From assembly GCA_021204405.1 (NCBI GenBank), contig JAJPZJ010000007.1:1-61148 (forward strand): a stretch of 61,148 nt of DNA, written 5' to 3'. This document shows positions 39,271 through 49,375 of the stretch, piece after piece. The notes beneath the pieces are model-generated. The model had not been told where the DNA came from, did no database searches, and saw only the letters and a program-made list of their open reading frames with translations. A program made the position numbers and the translations under genes. Source of the DNA: Tannerellaceae bacterium. Lineage in GTDB: Bacteria; Bacteroidota; Bacteroidia; Bacteroidales; Tannerellaceae. Position 1 is the first letter of the stretch. Each line of letters opens with the position of its first letter.

Positions 39271-40710
39271 ATGAAAGAGCTTACTTGTAATACCGTAGAA
39301 AAACAGCAGCGTCCGGAACGGATCATCCAGTTTGGCGAAGGAAATTTCCTTCGTGCATTTGTAGACTGGATTGTCTGGAATATGAACGAAAAGACTGATT
39401 TTAATAGCAGTGTAGTTGTGGTTCAGCCAATCGCTCAGGGTATGATCGATATGCTCAACAAGCAGGACTGCCTGTATCACCTGATATTGAAAGGACTGGA
39501 TAGGGGAGAGGCTGTTTATAAAGTGCAACTGATCGATGTAATCAGCCGTGCATTGAATCCATATACCGATTTTGATGCCTATATGAAACTGGCCGAGCAA
39601 CCCGAAATGCGTTTTGTAATCTCTAATACAACCGAAGCAGGGATTGCTTTCAATCCCGAAGATAAACTAACAGATACCCCGGCCAGCAGCTATCCCGGTA
39701 AACTGACCCAATTGCTTTATCATCGCTTTAAGACCTTTAAGGGAGCAGCAGATAAAGGATTTATCATTTTCCCCTGTGAGTTGATCTTCATAAATGGGCA
39801 TGTATTAAATGAGTGTATAGAAAAATATATTGACCTGTGGCAACTGGGTGAAGAGTTTGCAGCCTGGTATAAAAATAGCTGTGGTGTTTACAGTACCTTA
39901 GTAGACCGTATTGTTCCGGGTTATCCGCGTGAAACAGCAGACGAACTCCGGGAAAAGATTGGTTATAATGATAACCTGCTGGTAGAGGGAGAGATTTTCC
40001 ATTTATGGGTGATCGAAGCTCCGGAAAATATAGCCAAAGAGTTTCCTGCAGATAAAGCCGGGCTGAATGTATTGTTTGTTCCGAGTGAAGAGCCTTATCA
40101 TGAGCGTAAAGTTACCTTGTTGAATGGTCCTCATACGGTATTATCTCCTGTTGGATATTTATCCGGATTGGATACTGTGCGCGAGTGTGTGGAAGATGAA
40201 GTAATGGGAGCTTTTGTACGTAAAGTAATGCTGGAAGAATTATTGCCTACATTAAATTTACCGAAAGAAGAATTGGAACAGTTTGCAAATGATGTACTGG
40301 ATCGTTTCCGTAACCCCTATGTAAAGCATCGGGTAACCAGTATCATGCTGAATTCATTTCCTAAATACCGTACACGTGATCTGCCCGGATTAAAAACTTA
40401 CCTGGAAAGAAAAGGTTCTCTTCCTGCCGGATTAGTACTTGGCCTGGCTGGTATAATTACTTATTATAAAGGCGGAAAACGCGGCGAGGATGTAATCAAT
40501 ATACAAGATGATGAAAAAATTATTACCTTGCTACGCGATTTGTGGGCTACCGGTTCTACACGTACTGTAGCAGAAGGCGTTTTAGGTGCTACATCCATCT
40601 GGGATGAAGACCTGAATCAGTTACCAGGCTTAACAGATAAAGTAACTGCTTATCTGGATGCTATACAGGAAAAAGGCATGCTCAACGTGGTAAAGGATAT
40701 AATACAATGA
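39271..40710 (+). CDS. uxaB: Tagaturonate reductase (altronate oxidoreductase)
   Basis: Reduces D-tagaturonate to D-altronate with NADH, the second step of galacturonate breakdown, in the cytoplasm. The 479-residue protein belongs to the mannitol/polyol dehydrogenase superfamily: N-terminal Rossmann signature RIIQFGEGNFLRAFVDW, TTEAGIAF, FPCELIFINGHVL, and VDRIVPGYP with the conserved NGPHTVLSPVGYLSGL segment. Its stop overlaps the uxaA start by 4 bp (ATGA), showing translational coupling. Confidence 0.95.
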   Translation: MKELTCNTVEKQQRPERIIQFGEGNFLRAFVDWIVWNMNEKTDFNSSVVVVQPIAQGMIDMLNKQDCLYHLILKGLDRGEAVYKVQLIDVISRALNPYTDFDAYMKLAEQPEMRFVISNTTEAGIAFNPEDKLTDTPASSYPGKLTQLLYHRFKTFKGAADKGFIIFPCELIFINGHVLNECIEKYIDLWQLGEEFAAWYKNSCGVYSTLVDRIVPGYPRETADELREKIGYNDNLLVEGEIFHLWVIEAPENIAKEFPADKAGLNVLFVPSEEPYHERKVTLLNGPHTVLSPVGYLSGLDTVRECVEDEVMGAFVRKVMLEELLPTLNLPKEELEQFANDVLDRFRNPYVKHRVTSIMLNSFPKYRTRDLPGLKTYLERKGSLPAGLVLGLAGIITYYKGGKRGEDVINIQDDEKIITLLRDLWATGSTRTVAEGVLGATSIWDEDLNQLPGLTDKVTAYLDAIQEKGMLNVVKDIIQ

Positions 40711-42194
40711 ATAACTACATAAAGATAAATCCTACCGATAATATTGCAGTGGCGGTTATTGCACTGCCGGCTGGTGAAACTTTGTTAATCGATGGACAGG
40801 AGATCGTACTGCTGAACGATATTCCTGCCGGCCATAAAATTGCTTTACAGCCGTTTGCCGTAAATGATAATATCATTAAATATGGTTTTCCTATCGGTCA
40901 TGCTATTACTGAGATCCCCCGGGGAGGCTGGGTAAATGAAAAGAATATTAAGACCAACCTGGCGGGTTTGCTGGATTATACTTATTCTCCACAACCGGTT
41001 CCATCTCCAGAACCGGCCAAACCGTTAACTTTTAAAGGGTATCGCCGCCAGAATGGTGAAGTAGGCATCCGGAATGAGATCTGGATTATCCCTACTGTTG
41101 GCTGTGTAAATGGAATTGTGAACCAACTGGCAGAACAATTGTGCGCGGAGACACAAAGTGTAGGTGTGGATGCGATTGTGGCCTATCCTCATAATTATGG
41201 TTGTTCACAATTAGGTGAAGACCATGAAAATACCCGTAAAATCCTGCGTGATATGGTACACCATCCCAATGCGGGCGGTGTGTTGATCGTTGGATTGGGT
41301 TGTGAAAATAACCAGCCGGATACTTTTCGTGAATTCCTGGGTGAATATGATACCGAACGGATACGTTTTATGGTTACCCAACAGGTAGATGATGAGTTGG
41401 AAACAGGTATGCAATTACTGCGCGACTTATATGATATCGCTTCGGATGATGTTCGCACGGATGTTCCTTTGAGTGAATTAAAGGTTGGCCTGAAATGTGG
41501 TGGCTCGGATGGATTTTCGGGTATCACTGCTAATCCGTTACTGGGCGTATTCTCTGATTTCCTTGTTGCTCAGGGAGGTACAACAGTTCTAACCGAAGTG
41601 CCCGAAATGTTTGGAGCAGAAACATTACTGATGAACCGTTGTGAATCAGCAGATTTATTTGATAAAACCGTTCACCTGATCAATGATTTCAAAGCCTATT
41701 TCATAGCCAATAACCAACCGGTATATGAAAATCCTTCACCGGGAAATAAAGCAGGAGGGATTTCTACCTTAGAAGAGAAGTCTCTGGGTTGTACCCAAAA
41801 ATCGGGTAGCTCGGCAGTGAAAGATGTATTAATGTATGGCGACAGGCTGAAAACAAAAGGATTGAACCTACTCAGTGCTCCGGGGAATGACCTGGTAGCA
41901 AGTACGGCACTGGCCTCATCAGGATGCCATATGGTATTGTTTACAACGGGTCGCGGTACTCCTTTCGGTACCTTTGTTCCGACTGTGAAGATCTCTACTA
42001 ACAGTAATCTGTATAATCTCAAACCGGGATGGATCGATTTTAACGCTGGTACCCTGGTGGAAGGCGAATCGATGGAGTCTCTTTGTGAACGCTTTATTCA
42101 ATTCCTGATCGGGATTGCAGGCGGTACACCTACAAATAATGAATCTAAAAATTACCGGGAGATCGCTATCTTTAAAACTGGCGTCACCTTATAA
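40707..42194 (+). CDS. uxaA: Altronate dehydratase
   Basis: Converts D-altronate to 2-keto-3-deoxygluconate. The 495-residue protein has an N-terminal SAF domain (residues about 1-95, INPTDNIAVAVIALPAG) and a large GalD/UxaA catalytic domain with GVRNEIWIIPTVGCVN-like text (here EVGIRNEIWIIPTVGCVNGI), YPHNYGCSQLG, GLGCENNQPD, LKCGGSDGFSGITANP and FTTGRGTPFG. The conserved Cys residues are present. It is coupled to uxaB by a 4-bp overlap and lies 18 bp before uxaC. Confidence 0.95.
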   Translation: MNNYIKINPTDNIAVAVIALPAGETLLIDGQEIVLLNDIPAGHKIALQPFAVNDNIIKYGFPIGHAITEIPRGGWVNEKNIKTNLAGLLDYTYSPQPVPSPEPAKPLTFKGYRRQNGEVGIRNEIWIIPTVGCVNGIVNQLAEQLCAETQSVGVDAIVAYPHNYGCSQLGEDHENTRKILRDMVHHPNAGGVLIVGLGCENNQPDTFREFLGEYDTERIRFMVTQQVDDELETGMQLLRDLYDIASDDVRTDVPLSELKVGLKCGGSDGFSGITANPLLGVFSDFLVAQGGTTVLTEVPEMFGAETLLMNRCESADLFDKTVHLINDFKAYFIANNQPVYENPSPGNKAGGISTLEEKSLGCTQKSGSSAVKDVLMYGDRLKTKGLNLLSAPGNDLVASTALASSGCHMVLFTTGRGTPFGTFVPTVKISTNSNLYNLKPGWIDFNAGTLVEGESMESLCERFIQFLIGIAGGTPTNNESKNYREIAIFKTGVTL

Positions 42195-42212
42195 ACTTTA
42201 AATTTACAGGTC

Positions 42213-43616
42213 ATGAAAACATTTATGGATAAGAATTTCCTATTGGAAACCGAAACTGCACAGGAACTATATCATAACCATGCGGCTAAAATGCCGATCA
42301 TTGACTATCACTGCCACCTGATCCCTCAAATGGTGGCCGACGATTATAAATTCCGCTCACTGACTGAAATCTGGTTAGGTGGCGATCATTACAAATGGCG
42401 TGCCATGCGTACCAATGGCGTGCCTGAACGCTATTGTACTGGCGAAGATACTTCAGACTGGGGAAAATTTGAAAAATGGGCGGAAACGGTTCCTTACACG
42501 ATGCGTAATCCATTGTATCACTGGACTCACCTGGAACTGAAAACGGCTTTTGGTATCGATAAAATATTAGGTCCGGATACTGCAAAAGATATTTATGATG
42601 AATGTAATGAAAAGCTGAAATCTCCTGAATATTCAGCCCGTAATATTATGCGTCGTTATAAAGTAGAGGTTGTTTGTACTACCGATGATCCTGTGGATAG
42701 TCTGAAACATCATATTAAAACCCGTGAAGATGGTTTCGAGATTAAGATGTTACCTACCTGGCGTCCGGATAAAGCTATGGCGGTAGAAATACCAGCTAAT
42801 TTCCGTAGCTATATGGAACAACTATCTCAGGTAAGCGGTGTAAATATATCTTCTTATGACGATATGATTGATGCCTTACAGAACCGGCATGATTTCTTTG
42901 CTACCCAGGGATGTAAGTTGTCTGATCATGGAATTGAAGAATTCTATGCGGAAGATTATACGGACGCTGAAATCAAAGCGATCTTTAATAAAGTATATGG
43001 TGGTACGCAACTGACCCGGGAAGAGATCCTGAAGTTCAAGTCGGCTATGCTGATTGTATTTGGTGAGATGGATCACTCGAAAGGCTGGACACAGCAGTTC
43101 CACTATGGTGCGATCCGTAATAATAATACCAAGATGTTCAATAAACTGGGTGCGGATACCGGTTTTGATTCTATCGGTGAATTTACTACCGCAAAAGCGA
43201 TGTCGAAATTCCTTGACAAACTAAATACCAATGACAAATTAACCAAAACAATCCTTTATAACCTTAACCCATGTGCCAATGAGGTAATTGCTACGATGCT
43301 TGGAAACTTTCAGGATGGTACGATACCGGGTAAGATCCAGTTCGGATCGGGCTGGTGGTTCCTGGATCAGAAAGATGGAATGCAGAAACAGATGAATGCA
43401 CTTTCTGTGCTGGGTCTGTTAAGCCGTTTTGTAGGTATGCTTACCGACTCGCGTAGCTTCCTTTCTTATCCCCGCCATGAATACTTCCGCCGTACCTTAT
43501 GTAACCTGTATGGAACGGATGTGGAAAATGGAGAATTACCTAACGACCGTGCCTTTATTGGGCAGACCATTGAGAATATAAGCTATTACAATGCCAAAGA
43601 ATATTTTGGCTTTTAA
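42213..43616 (+). CDS. uxaC: Uronate isomerase
   Basis: Isomerises D-galacturonate to D-tagaturonate, and D-glucuronate to D-fructuronate: the first intracellular step of the pathway. The 467-residue protein is an amidohydrolase-superfamily barrel with the metal motif DYHCHL near residue 28. Other family text is WLGGDHYKWRAMRTNGV, CTTDDPVDSLKHH, and the C-terminal SYPRHEYFRRTLCNLYG. The frame is complete. It is placed third among the uxa genes, between uxaA and kdgK. Confidence 0.96.
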   Translation: MKTFMDKNFLLETETAQELYHNHAAKMPIIDYHCHLIPQMVADDYKFRSLTEIWLGGDHYKWRAMRTNGVPERYCTGEDTSDWGKFEKWAETVPYTMRNPLYHWTHLELKTAFGIDKILGPDTAKDIYDECNEKLKSPEYSARNIMRRYKVEVVCTTDDPVDSLKHHIKTREDGFEIKMLPTWRPDKAMAVEIPANFRSYMEQLSQVSGVNISSYDDMIDALQNRHDFFATQGCKLSDHGIEEFYAEDYTDAEIKAIFNKVYGGTQLTREEILKFKSAMLIVFGEMDHSKGWTQQFHYGAIRNNNTKMFNKLGADTGFDSIGEFTTAKAMSKFLDKLNTNDKLTKTILYNLNPCANEVIATMLGNFQDGTIPGKIQFGSGWWFLDQKDGMQKQMNALSVLGLLSRFVGMLTDSRSFLSYPRHEYFRRTLCNLYGTDVENGELPNDRAFIGQTIENISYYNAKEYFGF

Positions 43617-43659
43617 CATTAACCCACTTTAATAAGATCAGATTAAATTTTTTAAGATT

Positions 43660-44703
43660 ATGAAGAACAAAATTGTTTCATTTGGAGAAGTTATGTTGCG
43701 TTTGGCAACTCCTGATTATCTTCGTTTTAACCAGGCTACACAGTTTAATGCCTCTTTTGGTGGCGGCGAAGCCAATGTAGCTGTATCATTGGCTAATTAT
43801 GGCCTGAATGCTGAGTTTGTAACCCGCCTGCCTAAAAATGATATAGGCCGTGCCTGTGTGATGGACCTGCGTAAATATAATGTCGGAGTGGATCATATCG
43901 TATATGGTGGCGACCGCCTGGGTATTTATTTCCTTGAAACCGGTGCCGTAGCCCGTGCCAGTAAAGTGGTTTACGACCGTGCCTATTCTTCTATTGCAAG
44001 TATCGAACCGGGTATGATCAACTGGGAAGAGGTATTGAAAGACGCAACCTGGTTCCACTGGACCGGTATTACTCCTGCTATCTCACAGGGAGCAGCAGAC
44101 GTATGCCTGGAAGCTATCCGGACAGCTAACCGTTTGGGTGTAACTGTATCGACTGACCTTAATTACCGTAAGAACCTCTGGAAATATGGTAAAACAGCTT
44201 CGGAAGTGATGCCTGCCCTGGTAGAAGGTTGTGATGTAATATTAGGAAATGAAGAGGATTGCGAAAAAGTATTTGGTATCCAACCGGAAGGCTTTGATGT
44301 AACCGCTACAGACGGTGAGATCAATCCGGCTGAATTTGAATCAGTTTGTACACAGATGCAGGCCCGATTCCCACGTGCTAAGAAAGTGATCATAACGTTG
44401 CGCGGTGCGATCAATGCAAACCACAATACCTGGGGAGGCGTATTATATGCAGACGGTAAACTTTATCAGTCTAAGAGATATAACATTACCCATATTGTGG
44501 ATCGTGTAGGTGGCGGCGACTCGTTTATGGGCGGATTGATCTATGGATTAAATACCTATCCGGAAGACGATCAGAAAGCATTGGAATTTGCAGTCGCAGC
44601 TTCCTGCCTGAAACACACTATTTACGGTGACTATAATCAGGTAACTGTCGATGAGGTAGAAAAACTAATGAGTGGTGATGGCTCAGGACGTGTATCAAGA
44701 TAA
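43660..44703 (+). CDS. kdgK: 2-keto-3-deoxygluconate kinase (PfkB family)
   Basis: Phosphorylates KDG to KDPG with ATP. A 347-residue ribokinase/PfkB-fold protein. N-terminal SFGEVMLRLATPDYLRFNQA and FGGGEANVAVSLANYG mark the sugar-binding part. The C-terminal signature DRVGGGDSFMGGLIYGL supplies the catalytic Asp and anion hole. It is longer than the bacterial average (about 310) but typical for Bacteroidetes homologues. It lies between uxaC and the transporter, 20 bp ahead of exuT. Confidence 0.93.
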   Translation: MKNKIVSFGEVMLRLATPDYLRFNQATQFNASFGGGEANVAVSLANYGLNAEFVTRLPKNDIGRACVMDLRKYNVGVDHIVYGGDRLGIYFLETGAVARASKVVYDRAYSSIASIEPGMINWEEVLKDATWFHWTGITPAISQGAADVCLEAIRTANRLGVTVSTDLNYRKNLWKYGKTASEVMPALVEGCDVILGNEEDCEKVFGIQPEGFDVTATDGEINPAEFESVCTQMQARFPRAKKVIITLRGAINANHNTWGGVLYADGKLYQSKRYNITHIVDRVGGGDSFMGGLIYGLNTYPEDDQKALEFAVAASCLKHTIYGDYNQVTVDEVEKLMSGDGSGRVSR

Positions 44704-44723
44704 CACTGAAAAAAGAATATACC

Positions 44724-46163
44724 ATGAGCGCACTCCAACAAGTAAATGAAAAAATAACAAATTACAGATGGACCATCTGTGCTTTGTTATTTGCAGCAAC
44801 AACTATTAATTATCTGGACCGTCAGGTTCTGTCCTTACTACAGCCTTTGCTTGCTGAAGAATTTCACTGGACAGATAGCGACTATGGTACTATTACTGCA
44901 ATCTTCTCATTGGCATATGCGATCTCGATGCTTTTTACTGGACGGTTTATTGATAAATTAGGAACAAAAAAAGGATATGCCTGGGCAATTGCTCTCTGGT
45001 CTGCCGGAGCCTGTTTACATGCTCTTTGCGGTATTGTAACCGAAGCGGCTGTAGGCTTTGAAGATGCAGAAGCATTACGTCGTGCTACTGATCCTTCGGT
45101 AGTGGCTACTATTGCTACCTTAAGTGTGGTTATGTTTGTTATTGCCCGCTGTGTGTTAGCAGTAGGAGAGGCCGGAAACTTTCCGGCTGCTATCAAAGCA
45201 ACAGCCGAATATTTTCCAAAACGTGACCGTGCGTATGCTACCGGTATCTTTAACTCCGGAGCGAACGTAGGTGCTATTGTTGCGCCTTTATCCGTACCTA
45301 TTATGGCTGAATTCTGGGGCTGGGAAATGGCGTTTATCGTAATCGGGGTAGTAGGATTCATCTGGCTGGGATTTTGGTTATATTACTATGAAGAGCCAGC
45401 TAAGAATAAACGCATGAATGATGCTGAACGTAATTATGTATTACAGGATAATCTGGCCGACAATACAAATCAGGAAGAGGTAAAAGGCCCGCAAATCTCC
45501 TATTGGAAATGTCTTCAGTTTAAACAAACATGGGCATTCGCGTTTGGTAAGTTTATGACCGACGGCGTATGGTGGTTCTTCCTGTTCTGGACACCGGCTT
45601 ACCTGAAAGCAGAATACCAGATGTCCGGTAGTGAAATCGCACTTCCGATCGCGATATTGTATACCATTACGGTGGCAGGTTCTGTTTTCGGAGGAAAATT
45701 CCCCACCTATTTTATTAATAAAGGAATGAATCCGTATGCCGGCCGTATGCGTGCGATGTTGATTATTGCTTTCTTCCCGTTAGCCGTATTATTCGCACAG
45801 CCTTTAGGACATGTTGAGGCGTTGGGTAACAATGGTTACTGGATCCCGATCTTACTGATTGCTATCGGTGGCTCTGCCCATCAGGCATGGTCGGCTAATA
45901 TCTTCTCTACTGTTGGTGATATGTTCCCCAAATCGGCTATTGCTACAATCACCGGTATTGGCGGTATGGCCGGAGGTATTGGCTCGTTTTTCATTAATAA
46001 AGGTAGTGGTATGTTGTTTGATTATAGCGAAGTAGCCTGGGGAGACAAAAGCCAGGGATATTCGATTGTATTTGCATTCTGTGCCGTTGCTTATCTGATT
46101 GGCTGGATTGTAATGAAAACATTGGTACCTAAATATAAAGTGATTGAAGATAAAGACATCTAA
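44724..46163 (+). CDS. exuT: MFS hexuronate transporter (ExuT-like)
   Basis: A 479-residue inner-membrane major-facilitator protein of the anion:cation symporter group, likely importing galacturonate and glucuronate with protons. The N-terminal NYLDRQVLSLL is characteristic. Twelve hydrophobic segments can be placed, with FIDKLGTKKGYAWAI between helices 2 and 3 and AVGEAGNFPAAIKATAEYFP in helices 4-5. The extra loop around residues 110-130 (EAAVGFEDAEALRRATD) is longer than in E. coli ExuT. Substrate is inferred from the uxa-kdgK context. The gene is followed by a strong terminator. Confidence 0.9.
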   Translation: MSALQQVNEKITNYRWTICALLFAATTINYLDRQVLSLLQPLLAEEFHWTDSDYGTITAIFSLAYAISMLFTGRFIDKLGTKKGYAWAIALWSAGACLHALCGIVTEAAVGFEDAEALRRATDPSVVATIATLSVVMFVIARCVLAVGEAGNFPAAIKATAEYFPKRDRAYATGIFNSGANVGAIVAPLSVPIMAEFWGWEMAFIVIGVVGFIWLGFWLYYYEEPAKNKRMNDAERNYVLQDNLADNTNQEEVKGPQISYWKCLQFKQTWAFAFGKFMTDGVWWFFLFWTPAYLKAEYQMSGSEIALPIAILYTITVAGSVFGGKFPTYFINKGMNPYAGRMRAMLIIAFFPLAVLFAQPLGHVEALGNNGYWIPILLIAIGGSAHQAWSANIFSTVGDMFPKSAIATITGIGGMAGGIGSFFINKGSGMLFDYSEVAWGDKSQGYSIVFAFCAVAYLIGWIVMKTLVPKYKVIEDKDI

Positions 46164-46238
46164 TTGTTTGATCGGATAATCCGGAAAACTAAAGATATTA
46201 TTTTTACGTTTGACAATAGAAAAGGTTAGCACCTCGAC

Positions 46239-46268
46239 AGCAGAGTCCTGTATCAGGACTCTGCTTTT
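46239..46268 (+). terminator. Intrinsic terminator between exuT and eda
   Basis: AGCAGAGTCCT pairs perfectly with AGGACTCTGCT around a 5-nt loop, followed by a T run. It separates eda from the uxa operon, so eda needs read-through or its own start site in the 35 bp before it. Confidence 0.85.
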
Positions 46269-46303
46269 ACTCATTTATTAGTTAAAATTAAAAAGATAAA
46301 GAA

Positions 46304-46972
46304 ATGGCAAAATTTAGTAAAATACAGGTATTGAATGTAATGGTCAATACCGGCATGGTTCCCGTTTATTATAGTAACAACTTGGAAACGGCCAAACAGG
46401 TGGTGAAAGCTTGTTATGAGGGCGGTGTGCGTTCTTTTGAATTTACAAACCGTGGAGACTTTGCGCAGGAAGTTTTTGCTGAGTTGGTCAAATTCGCAGC
46501 AAAAGAATGTCCGGAATTAATTCTGGGTATTGGTTCCATTGTTGATCCGGCTACAGCTGCTTTGTACCTGCAATTGGGAGCTAATTTTGTTGTAGGTCCG
46601 TTATTCAATCCGGAGATTGCTAAGGTTTGTAATCGCCGTCTGGTTCCTTATACTCCGGGATGCGGTTCGGTTTCAGAAATAGGCTTTGCGCAGGAAGTAG
46701 GTTGTGACTTATGTAAAGTATTCCCCGCAGGTAATGTAGGAGGTCCTTCATTTGTAAAAAATATAAAAGCTCCGATGCCCTGGTCATTAATTATGGCTAC
46801 CGGTGCAGTAGAACCAACAGAAGAGAATCTTTCGGCCTGGTTTAAGGCGGGAGTAACTTGTGTAGGTATGGGTTCTAATTTGTTCCCTAAAGCAGCTATT
46901 GATGCAAAAGACTGGGGGCAGATTACGGCTATTTGTAAGGATGCACTGGCAATTATTCGGAAGTATAAATAA
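46304..46972 (+). CDS. eda: KDPG / 4-hydroxy-2-oxoglutarate aldolase
   Basis: Cleaves KDPG to pyruvate and glyceraldehyde-3-phosphate, completing galacturonate catabolism. A 222-residue class I aldolase: [14 protein letters not shown] at the first strand-helix, [38 protein letters not shown], and the Schiff-base Lys in [14 protein letters not shown]. Phosphate-binding text [20 protein letters not shown] follows. Length and fold are standard for the family. It sits behind the exuT terminator, so its level may be set separately from the rest. Confidence 0.95.
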   Translation: MAKFSKIQVLNVMVNTGMVPVYYSNNLETAKQVVKACYEGGVRSFEFTNRGDFAQEVFAELVKFAAKECPELILGIGSIVDPATAALYLQLGANFVVGPLFNPEIAKVCNRRLVPYTPGCGSVSEIGFAQEVGCDLCKVFPAGNVGGPSFVKNIKAPMPWSLIMATGAVEPTEENLSAWFKAGVTCVGMGSNLFPKAAIDAKDWGQITAICKDALAIIRKYK

Positions 46973-47362
46973 TAGTTTATATTCCTGGTATATCAAAAGA
47001 GTTTATTCAAAAGATATATTGGGATAAAAACGAAAGAGCAAATAGTTTTCCGCGTAGGCGGGGATCGCATAGGAACTATTAATTTCACTCACAAAAAGAA
47101 ATAAAAAAGGATGTTTTAAGGCGATCCCCGATCAGGTCGGGGAACTATTTTTGTTTTTGGGAATAGCCTCTTTTTTATTTTACTCGTTGAAGGGGATTTT
47201 TTTAATCTCTGCTTGCTGAATATGAGGATCTCCTGATCCGTTATGAATACATTACTTTATTAAGATGTTTTTTCCGGATTTTAAATCCTCATACTCTGAA
47301 GTACCCCCCTCTTATAAAAACGCCTGTAATCATATAGCGTTCTCCGGGTAGTTGTTTTGGGT
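46973..47362. other. 390-bp intergenic region with two inverted-repeat structures
   Basis: There is no plausible gene between eda and the convergent BNR gene. The region holds a repeat element at 47040-47150 and a second, looser dyad: ATGAGGATCTCCTGATCCG (47222-47240) against CGGATTTTAAATCCTCAT (47276-47293). Both could end transcripts from either side. The remainder is AT-rich and featureless. Confidence 0.6.
47040..47150. repeat. Imperfect 29-bp inverted repeat element
   Basis: Arms 47040-47068 and 47121-47150 are near complements: AAATAGTT..CCG at the outer ends and CGGGGATCGC at the inner ends, with about 52 bp between. The right arm contains a GATCCCCGATCAGGTCGGGG hairpin of its own. 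The GTTCCCCG ends match the hairpin at 1604-1675, suggesting one family of small repeats. Confidence 0.65.
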
Positions 47363-49242
47363 TTATAATACCCTTAGATTATCTATATAATAAGTAGCCT
47401 TTTTTGTTCTTATATCCGCTCCGGGTAATGGTTCGGATGGTACCTGATTGGGAGTAGTACGGTCTGGTGTATAGCGGAATTCGCCGGTTCTGAATGTGAT
47501 CCGTTCTACAGCTTTTACTGTTTCGACAAATGGTTGCTCTATTACTTTTTTATCGTTTATAGATAAATGAAAGGACCCGTAATTATCTGTTGAGAAATGG
47601 ATGCTGAATTTATACCAGCTATCTTTTTGATAGGGTTGTAGACTAATTATTTCTTTGCCACTCTCTAATTGTATATTGCCAGCTTCGCTGAAAATAATCC
47701 GTATCGGACGGTTACCATACCGGTCATTCAATTCAATATGTAAGTTGCCATTTTCCGGTTGGGTGGTAGTATGGATATCGAAACTAATCGTTGCTTTTTC
47801 TTTAGCAGGGAATACCCTTACTGCCTTTGCATAATCATATGGATCTTCATCTTCCAGCCTTAGGCTCTTATTCGTGGCAGATGGGAAATTATCAACAGAA
47901 ACTTTAGCCCAGGCAGGCGAGTAGATATTCCAGCCGGGAATGATTCCACCTGCTTCCAGGTTATTGAAATCTTCATTTACCTCATTCGTTTCTTCTACAC
48001 GTAAAGGTAAAGGAACCCGGCTTACCCAGATATCTTCTTTATTAACACTATATACTAAATTAACACTATATACTAACCACATATCATTTCCGGGAGGAAC
48101 AGCCTCGCCTTCAACAATGCCACGGGTGTAATTAGGCCCAAAATCTTTCCATCGGCCAAAGAAGCGACGGGGTGATACCTCTTCATGGACTACTCCCATA
48201 TTATCAAATAAGATACCGTCGTCACTGCTGGTTGCGATCAGCGGATAACGATATTCCTGGGTGGCAATCGGATTATAAACCATCGCATACCGTCCATCTT
48301 TGGTTTGCTGTCCCCAGTTTTTACCTCCTGCCATAATCAAGGTGGGCATTTTCTCTTTTTCGCTCCAGGTAAGTCCTTCGTCATCCGAAAGTGTAGCATA
48401 TGATTTTTTCCACAATCCTACTACCTTACCATCTTTGCGGTGATAATAGGAGAAAGCTTCCAGGATATCTGTCGTATCCTTTAAGGTGTAGAATCCATTC
48501 AGGCCACGGTCTTCGTCCCACCACTGGAGTGTCCGGAGCCGGTCATTTAACAGACTGTTGCAGGCTGTTACAAATTCTTTATCGTCAGAGGTGGTATAAA
48601 CGGGAAGGCAGTGTTCGTTTCGTTCCAGTCTGCATGACTGGTGTAACGGATAAAATAGATGGGACCCATAGTGCCGTCTTTATAAATTTCACGAACTACA
48701 TGCCCGATCCCACCCTTTTTGAAAGGATGCTCGGTATGGCCATAGAATGCTATGGTAAGTAATCTGCCATTCGGAGCGGTATAAAATCCCATGCGTTGGT
48801 GCATCATATAACCGTTGTATCCTTCGGAAATACTAACACCTTCAGAAGCGGGATAAGGAGGAAATGCCTGAACCGGTTTATTCCAGTTTCTGCCATCAGC
48901 AGAAGTTACCAATAAAGTTTGTACAGGAGGTTCATGTTCGTTAACTGCCCCACTAAGGTATTGCAGGAAAAATGTGTTGTTCCAATAAGTAATATTCGGC
49001 GCATGGTTATAAGTCCATCCAAAACCATCCGCCTCTTCGGGATGCGTACGGTTTGCCCGCACTACCTGGATATTTTCGGTACCTACCAGATATCTTAAGG
49101 CACCATCGTGCACATTGGGATTGGCAATCTCTCCTCCGATGTATCTTATCGGTTCACTGACAGAACCGGTTTGACCAGAGCAGAAATGGGAATGACCGCA
49201 CATACCGGCGATCAGCATTAGCGTAAAAGGAAAACGTTTCAT
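47363..49242 (-). pseudogene. BNR-repeat (sialidase-superfamily) exported protein, frameshifted
   Basis: The N-terminal piece (49242-48568) has a signal peptide (LMLIAGMCGHSHFCSG) and a six-bladed-propeller start (NHAPNITYWNNTFFLQYLSG, LLVTSADGRNWNKP). The rest resumes one frame over (VYTTSDDKEFVTACNSLLNDRLRTLQW, then KKSYATLSDDEGLTWSEKEKMP with an Asp-box-like blade). A jelly-roll, concanavalin-like C-terminal domain follows (WNIYSPAWAKVSVDNFPS, to YIDNLRVL). The slip lies near 48600-48605. An 18-bp in-frame duplication (48041-48076) also repeats LVYSVN. Repaired length is about 626 residues. Glycan hydrolysis or binding is likely, but I cannot name the substrate, and true sialidase activity is doubtful because no clear FRIP motif is seen. 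Confidence 0.75.
48041..48076. repeat. 18-bp tandem duplication in the BNR gene
   Basis: ATTAACACTATATACTAA occurs at 48041-48058 and again at 48059-48076. It is in frame and doubles the six residues LVYSVN. It resembles the 19-bp and 312-bp duplications in the mannan genes. Confidence 0.95.
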
Positions 49243-49375
49243 GGTAATATGTTTATGTTTTTTGTTATTGTATTAAGTACACAAACATACAAAAAATAAT
49301 TGCTCCTGGTGTTTAATTTTTTTTGTTAACATTTACTGGCAGGAGTAGATTGTTATGTTCTTAGGATAAACATGT

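Noticed and set aside
47363-49242. Calling the BNR gene a sialidase (nanH)
   Set aside because: Asp-box-like blades are present, but no clear FRIP motif or arginine triad can be seen, and no sialic acid genes lie nearby.
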